A DNA stretch of 64,000 nt from DASPTH01 sp046727575 (lineage in GTDB: Bacteria > Actinomycetota > Acidimicrobiia > IMCC26256 > DASPTH01). The notes under the pieces were generated by a model that was given only the letters and a program-made list of their open reading frames with translations, had not been told where the DNA came from and made no database searches. Positions 19,749 to 28,161 of the stretch are shown here, in pieces. The stretch's first letter is position 1. Each line of letters opens with the position of its first letter. The position numbers were made by a program, and so were the translations under genes. Location of the stretch: positions 16,841 to 80,840 of the forward strand of contig JBKPCV010000046.1 in the NCBI GenBank assembly GCA_046727575.1, given 5' to 3'.

Positions 19749-20845
19749 CAGGCACCGTCCGCTGATGCTCGCGCCGCGACGAAACCTGCGGCGCGGTTGC
19801 GCGCGAGCGCGGCGCGTCCAGCCTCGGTGCCCACGGGGAACCAGCAGCGATAGCGGTGTCGTGACGTCGTGCCCTCGAGCAACGGTGGTTGTTCGGCGCG
19901 GCAGCGATCCTGCACGTAGGCGCAGCGATCGGCGAACCGGCAACCGACGGGCGGATTCACGAGGTCAGGCGGCCGGCCGGGGATGGCGGCGAGCCGCGTG
20001 TGGCTCGGCTCGCCGAGCTTCGGGATCGAGCGCAACAGCGCCTCCGTGTAGGGCATCCGCATGTGCTCGAAGAGGGTTGCGGTCGGTGCCTCCTCGACGA
20101 TCTGGCCTGCGTACATCACGATGACGTCGTCGGTGCGCCCCGCGACCACGCCGAGGTCGTGCGTCACCAGCACGAGCGCCATGAAGCGCTCCGACTGTTG
20201 CGCCTCGAGCAGGTCGAGCACCTGTGCCTGCACGGTCACGTCGAGGGCGGTGGTCGGCTCGTCGGCGAACAGCAGCTCGGGCCCGGCCGCGAGCGCGACC
20301 GCGATGCAGACACGCTGGCGCAGGCCACCTGACAGCTGGTGCGGGTACTCGTCCAGCCGTCGCTCGGGATCGGGGACGCGCACCGACGTGAGCAGCGACA
20401 CCGCGAGTTCCTTGGCGAACTCGCGCGTCACGTCGAGGTGCGTGTGGATCGACTCTGTGATCTGCTTGCCGATCTTCATCACAGGATTGAGCGAGGTCAT
20501 CGGGTCCTGGAAGACCATCGCCATGTGCGAACCCCAGTAGTCGCGCATCTTGCGCGGCCCGAGATGTCCGATCTCCGTGCCCTCGAACATGATCGAGCCT
20601 CGCCGCACGACGTCGCGTTTGGGGAGCAGTCCCATGATCGACCGCGACAGGACGGTCTTCCCCGACCCGGACTCGCCGACGATCCCGAGCGTCTTGCCGC
20701 GCTCGAGCGTGAACGACACGCCGTCCACCGCACGCACCAGACCGCGGTCGATGACGAAGTGGGTGGCGACGTCCTCGACCGCGAGCAGCGGCGCGCCGTC
20801 CGATCGCGGCGCGTCGGAGGTGGGTTCGGCGGCGGTCCCGGTCAC
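19748..20845 (-). CDS. Oligopeptide ABC transporter ATP-binding protein (OppD/DppD type)
   Basis: 365-residue ATPase partner. Walker A GESGSGKTVL at about 52-61, FQDPMTSLNPVM near 108, signature LSGGLRQRVCIA near 168, Walker B LLFADEPTTALDV, H-loop VTHDLG, and the C-terminal PGRPPDLVNPPVGC motif with a Cys cluster (CRFADRC) typical of peptide transporters. The GTG start at 20845 has a full AAGGAGG site four bases upstream. It overlaps the permease gene by four bases and the next ATPase by one codon. Confidence 0.94.
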
Positions 20846-21840
20846 AATCCTCCTTCTTGTACGTCGAACCGGCTTCGCACGACATCTCCCAGCATGTTGA
20901 GGGCGAGCACGGTGAAGAAGATCATCAATGCGGGCTCGAACACGATGTGCGGCGCCTTCGAGATGTACTGCCGTCCGATGGAGATCATGTTGCCCCAGGT
21001 GGGTGTGTCGGGTTCGACGCTCGCACCGAGAATGCTCAGCGTGCCTTCCGCGACGATCGCCACCGCGATGCCGAGCAGCGCGATCGAGAACATCGCGGGC
21101 AGGACGTTCGGCAGTACCTCGCGGAACACGACGCGGCGATGCTTCGCGCCCTGCGCTTTGGCCGCGAGCACGAACTCGCGCTCCGACCACGAGAGCGTGC
21201 TCGCGCGGGTGATGCGCCCGAGCACGGGGATCGAGACGATGCCGATCGCGAGGATCAGCGCAACTTCCGGATCGAGGCCGGCGCCGCCGCGCGTGCCGGG
21301 CTGCGTGCGGAGGATCGTGACCAGCGCGAGCGCGAGGATCACCGCCGGGATCGACAGGAACACGTCCAGGAGTGTGCTGACGACTGCATCGACTCGACCC
21401 CGGAAGTAGCCACCGAGCAACCCCAGCGTGCCTCCCAGCACGAAACCCAGCAGCACCGCGCCGGTGGCGACCACAAGGGTGGTGCGGCCGCCCCAGAGCA
21501 GCCGGCTGAGCATGTCGCGGCCGTTGAAGTCGCCACCGAGGAGGTGTCCCGGCGCGGTGCCGGCATCCGCGAACGGCCCGCGCCGGGCGATCTCGGTGAT
21601 GCTCTCCTTCGGGTCGTCGAGCGGGAGGTAGGGCGCGAGCAACGCGCCGCCGACGACGAAGGTCATCCACGCGATCGACAGCCAACCGGCAATCCCCAAA
21701 CCCCTGCGGCGGCGCCGTACCGCGGGGCCGGTCTCGACCGCGGCGATCTCGATGGTGCCCGCGTCGACCGGCATCCCTCGGGCGGTGGCCTCCTCGACCA
21801 ACTCGTCGAGTGCGTCCGGCTGTTCAGGCGGCGCGGGCAC
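20842..21840 (-). CDS. Oligopeptide ABC transporter permease (DppC type)
   Basis: 332-residue inner-membrane permease. An N-terminal cytoplasmic tail of about 45 residues (RRRRR before the first helix) precedes six predicted helices, with the BPD-transport EAA motif around residue 227 (EFVLAAKAQGAKHRRVVFRE). The N-terminal short OppC domain is visible before the transport domain. The GTG start at 21840 overlaps the end of the dppB-type gene by 17 nt. Confidence 0.93.
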   Translation of the reverse strand: MPAPPEQPDALDELVEEATARGMPVDAGTIEIAAVETGPAVRRRRRGLGIAGWLSIAWMTFVVGGALLAPYLPLDDPKESITEIARRGPFADAGTAPGHLLGGDFNGRDMLSRLLWGGRTTLVVATGAVLLGFVLGGTLGLLGGYFRGRVDAVVSTLLDVFLSIPAVILALALVTILRTQPGTRGGAGLDPEVALILAIGIVSIPVLGRITRASTLSWSEREFVLAAKAQGAKHRRVVFREVLPNVLPAMFSIALLGIAVAIVAEGTLSILGASVEPDTPTWGNMISIGRQYISKAPHIVFEPALMIFFTVLALNMLGDVVRSRFDVQEGGL

Positions 21841-22819
21841 GGCGGATCCTCGGGTCGAGCACGACGTAGAGCGCGTCGATGACGAAGTTCAGGACGACGT
21901 AGCCGATCGCGATGATTGCGATGTAGCTCTGGAGCTCCACGTATTGGCGCGCGTTGATGGCCTGATAGATGAGCGTGCCGATACCCGGCACCGAGAAGAT
22001 CACCTCCACTGCAACCGCGCCACCGATCAGGGTGCCGAAGTTGAGCCCCGCGACCGTGAGCAGCGTGAGGCTCGAGGGCCGGAGCGCGTGCCGCCACAGG
22101 ATCCGGCGGTCGGACAAACCCTTGGCTCGCGCCATCGTGATGAAGTTCTCCTGCAACGTCGCGATCATGTCGCTGCGCAGGAGACGCATGTACACCGCGA
22201 CGAGGCCGGCGGCGAGCGAGATCGCCGGTAGCAGCAGCGTGCCGAGGTGATGACCGAGGTTGCCGCTCGGCTGTCCGAACAGCGGCTCCAGCCAGCCCGG
22301 CTCGTATCCCGTCACCGGGATCTTGCCGAGCCAGGGTAAGTCGGGCTGCCACTTCACCCCCACGAAGTACGCGAGCGCCAGGGCCAGGACGAAGCTCGGC
22401 AACGCGAGGAGCGCGAACGCGCCCGCGTTGATGCTCCGGTCGGTCATGGTGTTGGCGCGGTACGCGGTCAGGACCCCGAGCGGGATGGCCACGAGCAGGG
22501 CGAGGATCTGTGCGTAGAGCATGAGCTGGAGCGAGACGGGCAGCGCTTTCTCCAACTTGTCGGCAACCGGCAGGTTCGACTGGTAGTCCTTGCCGAGGTC
22601 GCCCTGCGCCAGATTGCCGAGCCACGTCGCGTACTGCTCGAAGAACGGCCGGTCGAGCCCGTTCTCGTGCCGGAACTGCTGCTTCTGCTGCGGGGTCCCG
22701 GTCGGGAGGACGGCGTCGGCGATGTCACCGGGGAACAGCCGCAGGAGGCTGAACGCGAAGAGCGTCGACAACACGACGACGAGCACCAGCTGGAGCAGCC
22801 GTCGCGCGATCATCCGCAT
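21824..22819 (-). CDS. Oligopeptide ABC transporter permease (DppB type)
   Basis: 331-residue inner-membrane permease with an N-terminal helix (RRLLQLVLVVVLSTLFAFSL), a large periplasmic-side loop with the family pattern around LDRPFFEQYATWL, and five further helices. The EAA loop is ENFITMARAKGLSDRRILWR near 225. First permease of the operon, 75 nt after the substrate-binding protein gene. The ATG is preceded by GGGGGG nine bases away. Confidence 0.93.
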   Translation of the reverse strand: MRMIARRLLQLVLVVVLSTLFAFSLLRLFPGDIADAVLPTGTPQQKQQFRHENGLDRPFFEQYATWLGNLAQGDLGKDYQSNLPVADKLEKALPVSLQLMLYAQILALLVAIPLGVLTAYRANTMTDRSINAGAFALLALPSFVLALALAYFVGVKWQPDLPWLGKIPVTGYEPGWLEPLFGQPSGNLGHHLGTLLLPAISLAAGLVAVYMRLLRSDMIATLQENFITMARAKGLSDRRILWRHALRPSSLTLLTVAGLNFGTLIGGAVAVEVIFSVPGIGTLIYQAINARQYVELQSYIAIIAIGYVVLNFVIDALYVVLDPRIRRARAA

Positions 22820-22894
22820 GTTCCGAGCCCCCCAGAGACCGGATGATCCGGACGCGTCACGCGCGGCGCGCCCGGTTGTCGTTCGTTCACCGCC

Positions 22895-24541
22895 TCACGC
22901 GGAGCCGTTCAACCACATCCCGACCACAGGGTGACGCCCGTAGACGAACGCGGGCTGGCCACCGCCGTCCGGCAGCGGCGGCCCCGCGATGCCCTCCACG
23001 TTCTTCTCCGAGGCGATGACCCAGTCCGAGTAGTACGCCCACACGTTGTAGACCTGCTTCCCGAAGATCTTGTTCACCTGCTCATAGGTCTGCTTGCGCT
23101 TCGCCGGATCCTCGGTCTGGCGACCCTGGTCGAGCAGGCTCTGGAGTTCCGGGTCGGCGATCTTGCCGAAGTTCACGAGCGAGCCGGTCTGCCACCACAC
23201 GTAGTTGACGTCGGGATCGTCGCCCGGGTGGTTGCGCCACAGCATGATGCTGAAGTTGCCGCCCACCGCGGAGGCGATGAACGCGGTCTGGTCTTCCTGC
23301 TTCAGCGTCGCGTCGATCCCCGCCTTCGCGAGCTGTTCTTTGATGAGCTCCGCCTCCGCGGTGTTCGCGGGGTCGTTGGTGTGCTCGAGCACGATGTTGA
23401 ACTGTCCGCCGTGCGCGGCCTTGTACTGGTCGGCGAGCTTCTTCGCCTGCTTGGCATTGAACCCGGGGTACCCGGTGTTCTTGACGTACCCCATCACGTC
23501 ACTGTCGAACGGGCCGTCGGCGATGGTGAACACGCCGTTGTTGCGCAGCTCGTTGATCTGGTTGCGGTCGATCGCCATGGCGACGGCCTTGCGGGCCGTC
23601 AGGTCGTCGAGGGGCGGCTTGGCCACGTTCATCAGGTAGTAGCGGACCTCGCGCCGCCCGGGCTTCTGCCTCATCACGTTGTACTGGCCCTTCAGCCCGT
23701 CCAGCGCGTCCACCTGCTGACCGTCGGAGGTGTGCATCACGGTGACCTGGCCACCCTGGAGCGAGTTCACACGCTGGCTGGCTTCCGCGATCGGCTTGAA
23801 CGTGATCTTGTCGAGGTACGGAAGCCGCTGCCCCTTCGAATCCTTCTGCCAGTAGTCCGGATTCTTGAGCGCCACGAGCTCCTGGTTCACCGTCCAGTGG
23901 TCGAGCTTGAACGGTCCCGTGCCAATGAGGTTGCTGTTGCACGTCGCCGGGTTGTTGAGCTGTGCCGGCGCCACGATGCCGAGCCGTCCATCGAAGTAGA
24001 GGAAGCCGTCGAAGTCGACCCACGGCACCGCCGTCGTGATCGTGAGCTGCAGCGGCCCGTCGACCGTCACGCCCGACACGTCCTTGAAGACCGAGCTCAA
24101 CAGCACGCCCTTGCGCCACGTCTCGACGTTCTGGGCGACCGCGTCAGCCGTCAGCGGCGTGCCGTCGTGGAACTTCACGCCGTCGCGCAACGTGACCGTC
24201 CACTTCGTGTACGTGGGATCGTGGGTCACCGACTTGGCGAGGTAGGGCACGATCTTGTCCTTGCTGTTCAGCGCGGTGAGCGTGTCGTAGATCGCGGCCC
24301 CGACCATGATCCCCGAGATCGCGAGCCGCGCCGTGCTCGGGCACCAGCCGCCGGCGGTCTCGGCTTCGAGGCCGTACACGACGGAACCGCCCGGCTTCGG
24401 TGTCGCGGCCGCTGCCGCCTTCCGCGGCGTGGCGGTCGCGTTCCCGACGTGGAACGCGCTGGCCAATCCGACGACGGCCACGATGACGAGCGCACGTGTC
24501 GGCGCCGCGCGTCGCGTCACACTTCCCGTTCCAACGCGCAT
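22895..24541 (-). CDS. ABC transporter substrate-binding protein, family 5 (peptide/oligopeptide)
   Basis: 548-residue extracytoplasmic solute-binding protein, first gene of the operon. A signal peptide occupies about 1-38 (RRAAPTRALVIVAVVGLASA). There is no lipobox cysteine, unlike most Gram-positive homologues, so it is predicted to be released or held some other way. SBP_bac_5 hallmarks include WTVTLRDGVKFHDGTPLTADAV near 115, RKAVAMAIDRNQI near 305 and the C-terminal IFGKQVYNVWAYY. Start ATG 24541 has a GGGGGGAG site. Ligand class is peptide-like from the operon context; nickel or glycosides remain possible. Confidence 0.92.
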   Translation of the reverse strand: MRVGTGSVTRRAAPTRALVIVAVVGLASAFHVGNATATPRKAAAAATPKPGGSVVYGLEAETAGGWCPSTARLAISGIMVGAAIYDTLTALNSKDKIVPYLAKSVTHDPTYTKWTVTLRDGVKFHDGTPLTADAVAQNVETWRKGVLLSSVFKDVSGVTVDGPLQLTITTAVPWVDFDGFLYFDGRLGIVAPAQLNNPATCNSNLIGTGPFKLDHWTVNQELVALKNPDYWQKDSKGQRLPYLDKITFKPIAEASQRVNSLQGGQVTVMHTSDGQQVDALDGLKGQYNVMRQKPGRREVRYYLMNVAKPPLDDLTARKAVAMAIDRNQINELRNNGVFTIADGPFDSDVMGYVKNTGYPGFNAKQAKKLADQYKAAHGGQFNIVLEHTNDPANTAEAELIKEQLAKAGIDATLKQEDQTAFIASAVGGNFSIMLWRNHPGDDPDVNYVWWQTGSLVNFGKIADPELQSLLDQGRQTEDPAKRKQTYEQVNKIFGKQVYNVWAYYSDWVIASEKNVEGIAGPPLPDGGGQPAFVYGRHPVVGMWLNGSA

Positions 24542-24671
24542 GATGTACTCCCCCCTCGGTGTCCTCCCCTTGTGCGACCCGCACGTGGGTTACTGGCCGG
24601 TAAGCGTACCCAGCAATGGGAGAACTCGATCATCACCTCCCCACCTCGAACCGGCGTCGTCGAGCGCCCGG

Positions 24672-24677
24672 TACCGT
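24672..24677 (+). promoter_or_regulatory. -10 box for leaderless arfB
   Basis: TACCGT seven bases before the GTG at 24685, the same arrangement seen at a dozen other starts in the window. It favours the GTG start over the upstream ATG at 24616. Confidence 0.55.
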
Positions 24678-24684
24678 CGAGCGC

Positions 24685-25101
24685 GTGGAGGGCTACCTCC
24701 GGGTGACGCCCAGCTGCTCCATCGCGCTCGACGAGCTCGAGTGGCGGACGTCCCGCTCGGGTGGGCCGGGTGGCCAGCACGCCAACACGTCGGAAACCCG
24801 CGTCGAGGTGCTGTTCTCCGTCGCCGACTCCGAGTCGCTGGGGCCGCGACAGCGCGCCCGGCTGCTCGAACGGCTCGGTCCGGTCGTGCGGGCGACGGCA
24901 GCGGACACGCGTTCGCAGGCTCGGAACCGCGAGCTCGCGCTCGAGCGGCTCCGGGCACGCCTCGCCGAGGGCCTGCGCGTCCAGCGGACCCGTCGCCCGA
25001 CTCGGCCGACGAGTGCGGCGCGGGAACGCCGCCTCGACACCAAGCGCCGCCGGGCACAGCGCAAGCGAGAGCGGAAGAGGCCCGCGCTCGAGAACGACTA
25101 A
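24685..25101 (+). CDS. arfB: Alternative ribosome-rescue peptidyl-tRNA hydrolase (ArfB/YaeJ, RF-1 domain)
   Basis: 138 residues from GTG 24685. ArfB enters stalled ribosomes lacking a stop codon and hydrolyses peptidyl-tRNA. The GGQ motif occurs in SRSGGPGGQHANTSETRVEV at about 24-43, and the C-terminal tail is strongly basic (TKRRRAQRKRERKR), as needed to sit in the empty mRNA channel. The start follows a -10-like TACCGT and gives the same N-terminus as actinobacterial homologues; an ATG at 24616 would add 23 residues without similarity. Transcribed divergently from the transporter operon. Confidence 0.93.
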   Translation: MEGYLRVTPSCSIALDELEWRTSRSGGPGGQHANTSETRVEVLFSVADSESLGPRQRARLLERLGPVVRATAADTRSQARNRELALERLRARLAEGLRVQRTRRPTRPTSAARERRLDTKRRRAQRKRERKRPALEND

Positions 25102-25147
25102 CGAGGAGCGCGGCCGGCGCGGCATCGACCTGCAAAGCTGACCTGCG

Positions 25148-26260
25148 GTGGACGTGGTGGTCAGGGTGTTGTGGTTCGCAGGCGGGTTCCTGCTGCTCGT
25201 GCTCGTGCTCGACTCGGCCGTGCGCACCTTCGTGCTGCCGCGGGGCGAAGCATCGTTCATCACGCGCGTGGTGTTCGTCGGTGTACGCGTGCCGTTCAAC
25301 CGGCTCGCCCGCATGACGCGGACCTACGAGGGCCGCGACCGCGTCATGGCTCTGTACGGGCCGATCGGCCTGCTCCTGCTCCCGCTGGCGTGGCTGCTCT
25401 TCGTCATCTTCGCCTTCACCGCAATGTTCCACGCGCTCGGTGTGCGAGGCTTCGAGCGCGCGTTCGAGATGAGCGGCTCCTCCGTGTTCACGTTGGGGTT
25501 CGTGCGCCCCCCCGACTTGCCGACGACGATCCTCGCGTTCTTCGAAGCGGCGAGTGGCCTGACCCTTCTTGCGCTGCTGATCTCGTACCTTCCGACGATC
25601 TACGGCGCGTTCTCGCGCCGCGAGGTTCTCGTGTCCCAGCTTGCGGTGCGCGCCGGCGAGCCGCCGTCCGGAGTGGAGGTGCTCGCGCGCGCGCAGCGCA
25701 TGGAGCGGTTCCAACTCCTCGACGAGCTGTGGGTGTCGTGGCAGACGTGGTTCGCGGAGGTCGAGGAGACCCACACATCCCTCGCCGTGTTGAGCTTCTT
25801 CCGGTCGCCCCTCGCGCACCGGTCCTGGGTGACCGCGGCGGGCACCGTGCTCGACGCGGCGTCGCTCCGCCTTGCTGCCGTCGATCTTCCGTTCGATCCC
25901 CAGGCGGGCTTCTGCATCCGCGGCGGGGTGTTCGCGCTACGCGCCGTCGCGGGGTACTTCGGCATCCCGTTCGATCCCGACCCCGCTCCCCGTGACCCCA
26001 CGAGCATCAGCGAGGACGAGTTCCTCGAAGCGTGCGACAAGCTCGTCGCCGCCGGCATTCCGGTGCGCGCCAACCGCGACGAGGCATGGCGCGACTTCAA
26101 CGGCTGGCGCGTCAACTACGACCAGGTGCTCATCGGGCTCGCCGGGATGGTGATGGCGCCGTACGCGCCGTGGTCGTCGGACCGGTCGCTCCGCTACCGG
26201 CGGCCGGCCCTTCGCCAGACGCGTCACCCCACCGACGCCGGCGGCCAGGGCGTGGGCTAG
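25148..26260 (+). CDS. K+-channel-like membrane protein with large cytoplasmic C-terminal domain
   Basis: 370-residue membrane protein. Helices are predicted at about 5-25, 70-100 and 125-150. Between the last two lies SGSSVFTLGFVRP (about 110-122), which resembles a pore loop with a TLGF in place of the potassium selectivity filter TVGYG. A 220-residue soluble domain follows (no recognised RCK motif) with a conserved-looking WVSWQTWFAEVEETH segment. A potassium or non-selective ion channel subunit is inferred; transport is not proven. Its stop shares a CTAG with the stop of the convergent gene. Confidence 0.6.
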   Translation: MDVVVRVLWFAGGFLLLVLVLDSAVRTFVLPRGEASFITRVVFVGVRVPFNRLARMTRTYEGRDRVMALYGPIGLLLLPLAWLLFVIFAFTAMFHALGVRGFERAFEMSGSSVFTLGFVRPPDLPTTILAFFEAASGLTLLALLISYLPTIYGAFSRREVLVSQLAVRAGEPPSGVEVLARAQRMERFQLLDELWVSWQTWFAEVEETHTSLAVLSFFRSPLAHRSWVTAAGTVLDAASLRLAAVDLPFDPQAGFCIRGGVFALRAVAGYFGIPFDPDPAPRDPTSISEDEFLEACDKLVAAGIPVRANRDEAWRDFNGWRVNYDQVLIGLAGMVMAPYAPWSSDRSLRYRRPALRQTRHPTDAGGQGVG

Positions 26261-27051
26261 TCGAACAGCGAGGTCTCTCGTACCGGCGGCGTGAAGTCGA
26301 GGCGGATGTACCACTCGAGCCCGAACGTGCGCAGGAAGCCGTCCTCGGGCAGGGCCAAGAAGAACGACTCCTCCGGAATCTGTGTCGCATGCGCGGCCAT
26401 GGCCGCGCGCTTGCGGCCGATGACGTCCGACACGTCGATGATCGTCGTGATGCGCGCCTCGTCGACGCCGAGCTCGAAGTCCTCCGGGTTCGGCGGGCGT
26501 GCGTCCGTCGACAGCTCCGAGAACTGGTCCCGCGCCACGCTCAGAAAGTGTTGACGGCTCACCGTCGCCGCGTACACGCGCGGTGTACCGGCAAGTTCTG
26601 CGGCGCGGACTCCCACGCGATGGGTTTGGATGTGATCGGGGTGACCGTAGCCGCCCCGTTCGTCGTACGTCGTGAGCACCTCCGCCCGTTCCTCGAGGAG
26701 GATTTGTGCGAGCCGCGTCGCGGCGTCTGCCACGTCGGTCGACCAGAACGAGCCCGCCGCGTCGTTGGTGGCGGTGCCGGCCATGCCGGAGTCGCGATAA
26801 CCGAGGAACTCCACGCGCGCGACGCCCAAAATGTCCGCCGCCAGTCGCGCCTCCGCTTCGCGCCGCGGCGCGAGCTCCTCAGCAGGCTGGAGGACTCCGT
26901 CGGCGACCTCACCCAGCTCGCCGCGCGTCGCGAACACGAGCACAACGCGATGGCCGTCGTCCGACGCGCGCGCCATCGTGCCGCCCGTGATGATCGCTTC
27001 GTCATCGGGGTGCGCGTGAAAGCACACCAGCGTGCCCGACACGCTTCCCAT
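26257..27051 (-). CDS. Mycothiol-type PIG-L deacetylase/amidase (Mca/MshB-like)
   Basis: 264-residue zinc hydrolase. AHPDDEA at about 13-19 and GGYGHPDHIQTHRVG at about 138-152 are characteristic of the actinobacterial MshB/Mca branch, which deacetylates GlcNAc-inositol or cleaves mycothiol S-conjugates. The shorter length than MshB (about 300) and the TTYDERGGYGHPDH pattern favour an Mca-like detoxifying amidase, but I cannot separate the two. It converges with the channel gene (four-base overlap) and is divergent from the cold-shock gene. Confidence 0.85.
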   Translation of the reverse strand: MGSVSGTLVCFHAHPDDEAIITGGTMARASDDGHRVVLVFATRGELGEVADGVLQPAEELAPRREAEARLAADILGVARVEFLGYRDSGMAGTATNDAAGSFWSTDVADAATRLAQILLEERAEVLTTYDERGGYGHPDHIQTHRVGVRAAELAGTPRVYAATVSRQHFLSVARDQFSELSTDARPPNPEDFELGVDEARITTIIDVSDVIGRKRAAMAAHATQIPEESFFLALPEDGFLRTFGLEWYIRLDFTPPVRETSLFD

Positions 27052-27102
27052 GCTGGCACAACGATCTGCTTGTCAGAATCGCAACCGCACGGCGCGGGCT
27101 GC

Positions 27103-27108
27103 TACCGT
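27103..27108 (+). promoter_or_regulatory. -10 box of the cold-shock gene
   Basis: TACCGT in the 123-nt divergent region. It would give a 5' leader of roughly 60 nt, containing the palindrome TTACGTAA at about 27151-27158. Long leaders are usual for cold-shock mRNAs. Confidence 0.4.
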
Positions 27109-27174
27109 GCGCTCTGCACACGCGGGTCGACGCTTCGCGCGGCCCGCTTTACGTAAGGCACAGGGAGCAAGGCG

Positions 27175-27375
27175 TTGGCGACAGGCACCGTGAAATGGTT
27201 CAACGCAGAGAAGGGCTACGGCTTCATCTCTCGTGAGGACGGACCGGATGTGTTCGTCCACTTCTCGGCGATTCAGGGCAGCGGATACCGCACCCTGGAG
27301 GAAGGGCAGAGCGTCGAGTTCGACGTCGGCCCCGGTCGGAAGGGTGAAGAGGCGCAGAACGTCCGACTCGTCTGA
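27175..27375 (+). CDS. csp: Cold-shock protein (CspA family)
   Basis: 66-residue single cold-shock domain that binds single-stranded nucleic acid and melts RNA structure. RNP1 is KGYGFI at 13-18 and RNP2 is VFVHFSAI at 26-33; GTVKWFNAEKG opens the domain. The TTG start at 27175 is preceded by GGGAG and CAAGG about 5-12 bases away. Length and sequence are canonical. Confidence 0.97.
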   Translation: MATGTVKWFNAEKGYGFISREDGPDVFVHFSAIQGSGYRTLEEGQSVEFDVGPGRKGEEAQNVRLV

Positions 27376-27422
27376 CGCTCAACGCTCGTTCCAACGCGGC
27401 GCGTCCGCGGTCGCGCCGGCGG

Positions 27423-28127
27423 TCACAGCAGATCGAGAAGGCCGGTCAGGTCGCGCACGCGTGGCACGTCGAAGTCGGTCTCCGCGGACACGGTCGTGTC
27501 GGGCCAGTGCCCGTCGCGCTCCAAGTACACCGCGCAGATGCCGAGCGCGCGCGGACCTTCGATGTCCGGCCGCCACGTGTCGCCGATGAACAGGACGTCG
27601 CCGGGTTCGAGCGCGAGGCGCTCGAGCGCATACAGGAAGATCCGAGGGTGCGGTTTGCGCGCGCCTGCCCACGCCGACGACACGAGCAGGTCGACCAGGT
27701 CGTCCAACCCCGCCTCGGCGACTGCGGGCTCCAGGTCCCAGTCCCAGTTCGAGCACACCGCGAGCCGGAGACCCCGGCCCCGGAGCGCCCGTAGCACTTC
27801 GGGAACCTCGTCGTAGGCCTCGAGTTCGCGGTCGGCGCGTCCGGCCTGGAGCTCGTCGAGGATCACCTCGTATTCGCCCGGGTGCACGTCGGCTTCCGCG
27901 AGCAGGCTGAGCAGGCGTTCCTGTTGCCAGGCGACGTAGTGCTCGCGGCTGCGGGACTGCTCGAGGTGCTCGACGCCGTCGAGATCGCCCTGCCACCACT
28001 GTTCCCGTAACTCGTGGGGTAGCGAGTACCCGCGACCGCCGAGCACGTCGTCAATCGTGATCGGATGTACGTCGGACGCGAGCGTGCCGTAGAAGTCGAA
28101 CATCACCGAGCGGAAACCGTCGCGCAC
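27423..28127 (-). CDS. HAD-superfamily hydrolase (haloacid-dehalogenase-like subfamily)
   Basis: 234 residues. Motif I DFYGT at about 10-14 (nucleophilic Asp, with Tyr in the DxYGT style of 2-haloacid dehalogenases rather than DxD), motif II CSNWD near 122, motif III Lys in ARKPHPRIF near 155, motif IV FIGDTWRPDIEG near 180. It could be a phosphatase or dehalogenase. The frame is open to 28310, but GTG 28127 is preceded by TAGAAT at 28140-28135 with a 7-nt spacer, and it gives a normal length. Confidence 0.85.
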   Translation of the reverse strand: MRDGFRSVMFDFYGTLASDVHPITIDDVLGGRGYSLPHELREQWWQGDLDGVEHLEQSRSREHYVAWQQERLLSLLAEADVHPGEYEVILDELQAGRADRELEAYDEVPEVLRALRGRGLRLAVCSNWDWDLEPAVAEAGLDDLVDLLVSSAWAGARKPHPRIFLYALERLALEPGDVLFIGDTWRPDIEGPRALGICAVYLERDGHWPDTTVSAETDFDVPRVRDLTGLLDLL

Positions 28128-28134
28128 CTGCTCG

Positions 28135-28154
28135 ATTCTACGGACCGTTACGCT
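28135..28154. promoter_or_regulatory. Divergent pair of -10 boxes for two leaderless genes
   Basis: On the minus strand TAGAAT (28140-28135) lies seven bases before the HAD GTG at 28127. On the plus strand TACGCT (28149-28154) lies seven bases before the aminopeptidase GTG at 28162. The two start codons are only 34 bases apart, so regulation is probably linked. Confidence 0.6.
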
Positions 28155-28161
28155 GCCGACG

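Noticed and set aside
24616..24684. Upstream ATG for arfB
   Set aside because: No ribosome-binding site or family similarity in the extra 23 residues; GTG 24685 has a -10 box and the usual N-terminus.
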